This document shows positions 5,553 through 6,074 of a stretch of 6,074 bases of DNA, piece by piece. The stretch lies in the NCBI GenBank assembly GCA_003477345.1, contig DMTG01000284.1, positions 1-6,074 on the forward strand, in the 5' to 3' direction. The translations under genes and the position numbers were made by a program. Below the pieces are notes generated by a model. It saw only the letters and a list, made by a program, of their open reading frames with translations, was not told where the DNA came from and ran no database searches. The DNA is from Succinivibrionaceae bacterium. GTDB lineage: Bacteria; Pseudomonadota; Gammaproteobacteria; Enterobacterales; Succinivibrionaceae. Within the stretch, counting starts at the first letter, position 1. Each line of letters starts with the position of its first letter.

Positions 5553-6074
5553 ATGATTTCTTTTTCAGATCTCTGTATTATGCGAGGCTCGCGCGTCCTT
5601 GTGGAAGGTGCGACTGCCTCAATTTATCCTGGACAGAAAGTGGGAGTTATTGGCCGCAATGGCTGCGGCAAGTCTTCCCTTTTCGCAGTTTTAAAAGGAG
5701 AACTTACTCCGGAAAACGGAAGTTTCTCTATACCTAAAGACTTAAGCATAGCTTCTGTATCACAGCAGACCCCTGCCCTTTCAGAGTCAGCTTTAGACTA
5801 TGTCATTGACGGAGACAAAAATCTACGCGAGCTGCAAAGAAAGCGTCAGCAGGCAGAGGCTGATGGTGACGGCAATAAAATTGCGCTGCTCGAAGAACAG
5901 CTGGGTCTTGCCGGAGTCTGGACAATAAAATCAAGAGCAGAAGAACTGCTGCATGGTTTAAGTTTTTCTGATGACGAAATGACCAAGAGCGTCAGTGAGT
6001 TTTCAGGCGGTTGGCGCATGCGACTCAATCTGGCGCAGGCTCTGATACAGAATTCTCAGCTGCTGCTGTTAGAC
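5553..6074 (+). CDS. yheS: ABC-F ATPase YheS, N-terminal part (runs off the window)
   Basis: The first 174 codons of a cytoplasmic ABC-F protein are present and no stop is reached. Full-length family members have two ATP-binding domains and about 640 residues, and act on the ribosome rather than in transport. The sequence tracks E. coli YheS closely, including the opening MISFSDL, the region around DYVIDGD (82-88), and SRAEELLHGLSFS (127-139). The Walker A motif GRNGCGKS is at 34-41, a Q-loop candidate is Gln71/Gln72, the ABC signature FSGGW is at 150-154, and Walker B begins with LLLLD at 170-174, the last codons of the window. The region 88-118 is rich in Lys, Arg, Glu and Gln and is probably helical. 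The ATG lies 25 bp after the lpoB-like stop, with only a weak purine-rich ribosome site, suggesting cotranscription. In E. coli yheS is not next to lpoB. Confidence 0.92.
   Translation, partial: MISFSDLCIMRGSRVLVEGATASIYPGQKVGVIGRNGCGKSSLFAVLKGELTPENGSFSIPKDLSIASVSQQTPALSESALDYVIDGDKNLRELQRKRQQAEADGDGNKIALLEEQLGLAGVWTIKSRAEELLHGLSFSDDEMTKSVSEFSGGWRMRLNLAQALIQNSQLLLLD

Overview
This A+T-rich window looks like chromosomal DNA from a Gammaproteobacterium. The main evidence is the pair hinT then an LpoB-like lipoprotein gene, an order known from enterobacteria (where ycfL lies between them), and a following ABC-F gene that reads like Escherichia coli YheS. An anaerobic gut lineage such as Succinivibrionaceae is a guess from base composition and divergence, not something the sequence proves.

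Layout. (1) Positions 1-149 are the 3' end of an IS200/IS605-type Y1 transposase, followed at 165-188 by a GC-rich hairpin and T-run that look like the element's right end. (2) Positions 254-4068 hold three minus-strand genes, in transcription order: a GT2 polyprenyl-phosphate glycosyltransferase (4068-3322), a 13-helix ArnT/Rgt-like GT-C glycosyltransferase (3070-1451, TTG start) and a UDP-sugar epimerase of the UDP-glucuronate 4-epimerase type (1291-254). The gaps between them (251 and 159 bp) hold candidate terminators and promoters, so they may be separate transcription units that share a pathway. (3) Positions 4069-4276 are a divergent intergenic region with an extended -10 promoter facing right. 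(4) Positions 4277-6074 hold hinT, an lpoB-like gene and the first 174 codons of yheS, closely spaced on the plus strand.

How the genes may work together. The three minus-strand genes match the logic of the rhizobial Rgt pathway: an epimerase makes UDP-galacturonate, a GT2 enzyme moves the sugar to a polyprenyl phosphate, and an ArnT-like GT-C enzyme transfers it outside the inner membrane to lipid A or LPS core. This is an inference from family membership; donor and acceptor are not shown by the sequence. The GT2 and GT-C enzymes both lack residues usually conserved at their active sites, which makes the cassette the most interesting part of the window. The plus-strand genes look like ordinary housekeeping genes: a nucleotide hydrolase, a peptidoglycan-synthase activator and a ribosome-associated ATPase. 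No CRISPR array, tRNA or rRNA was seen.
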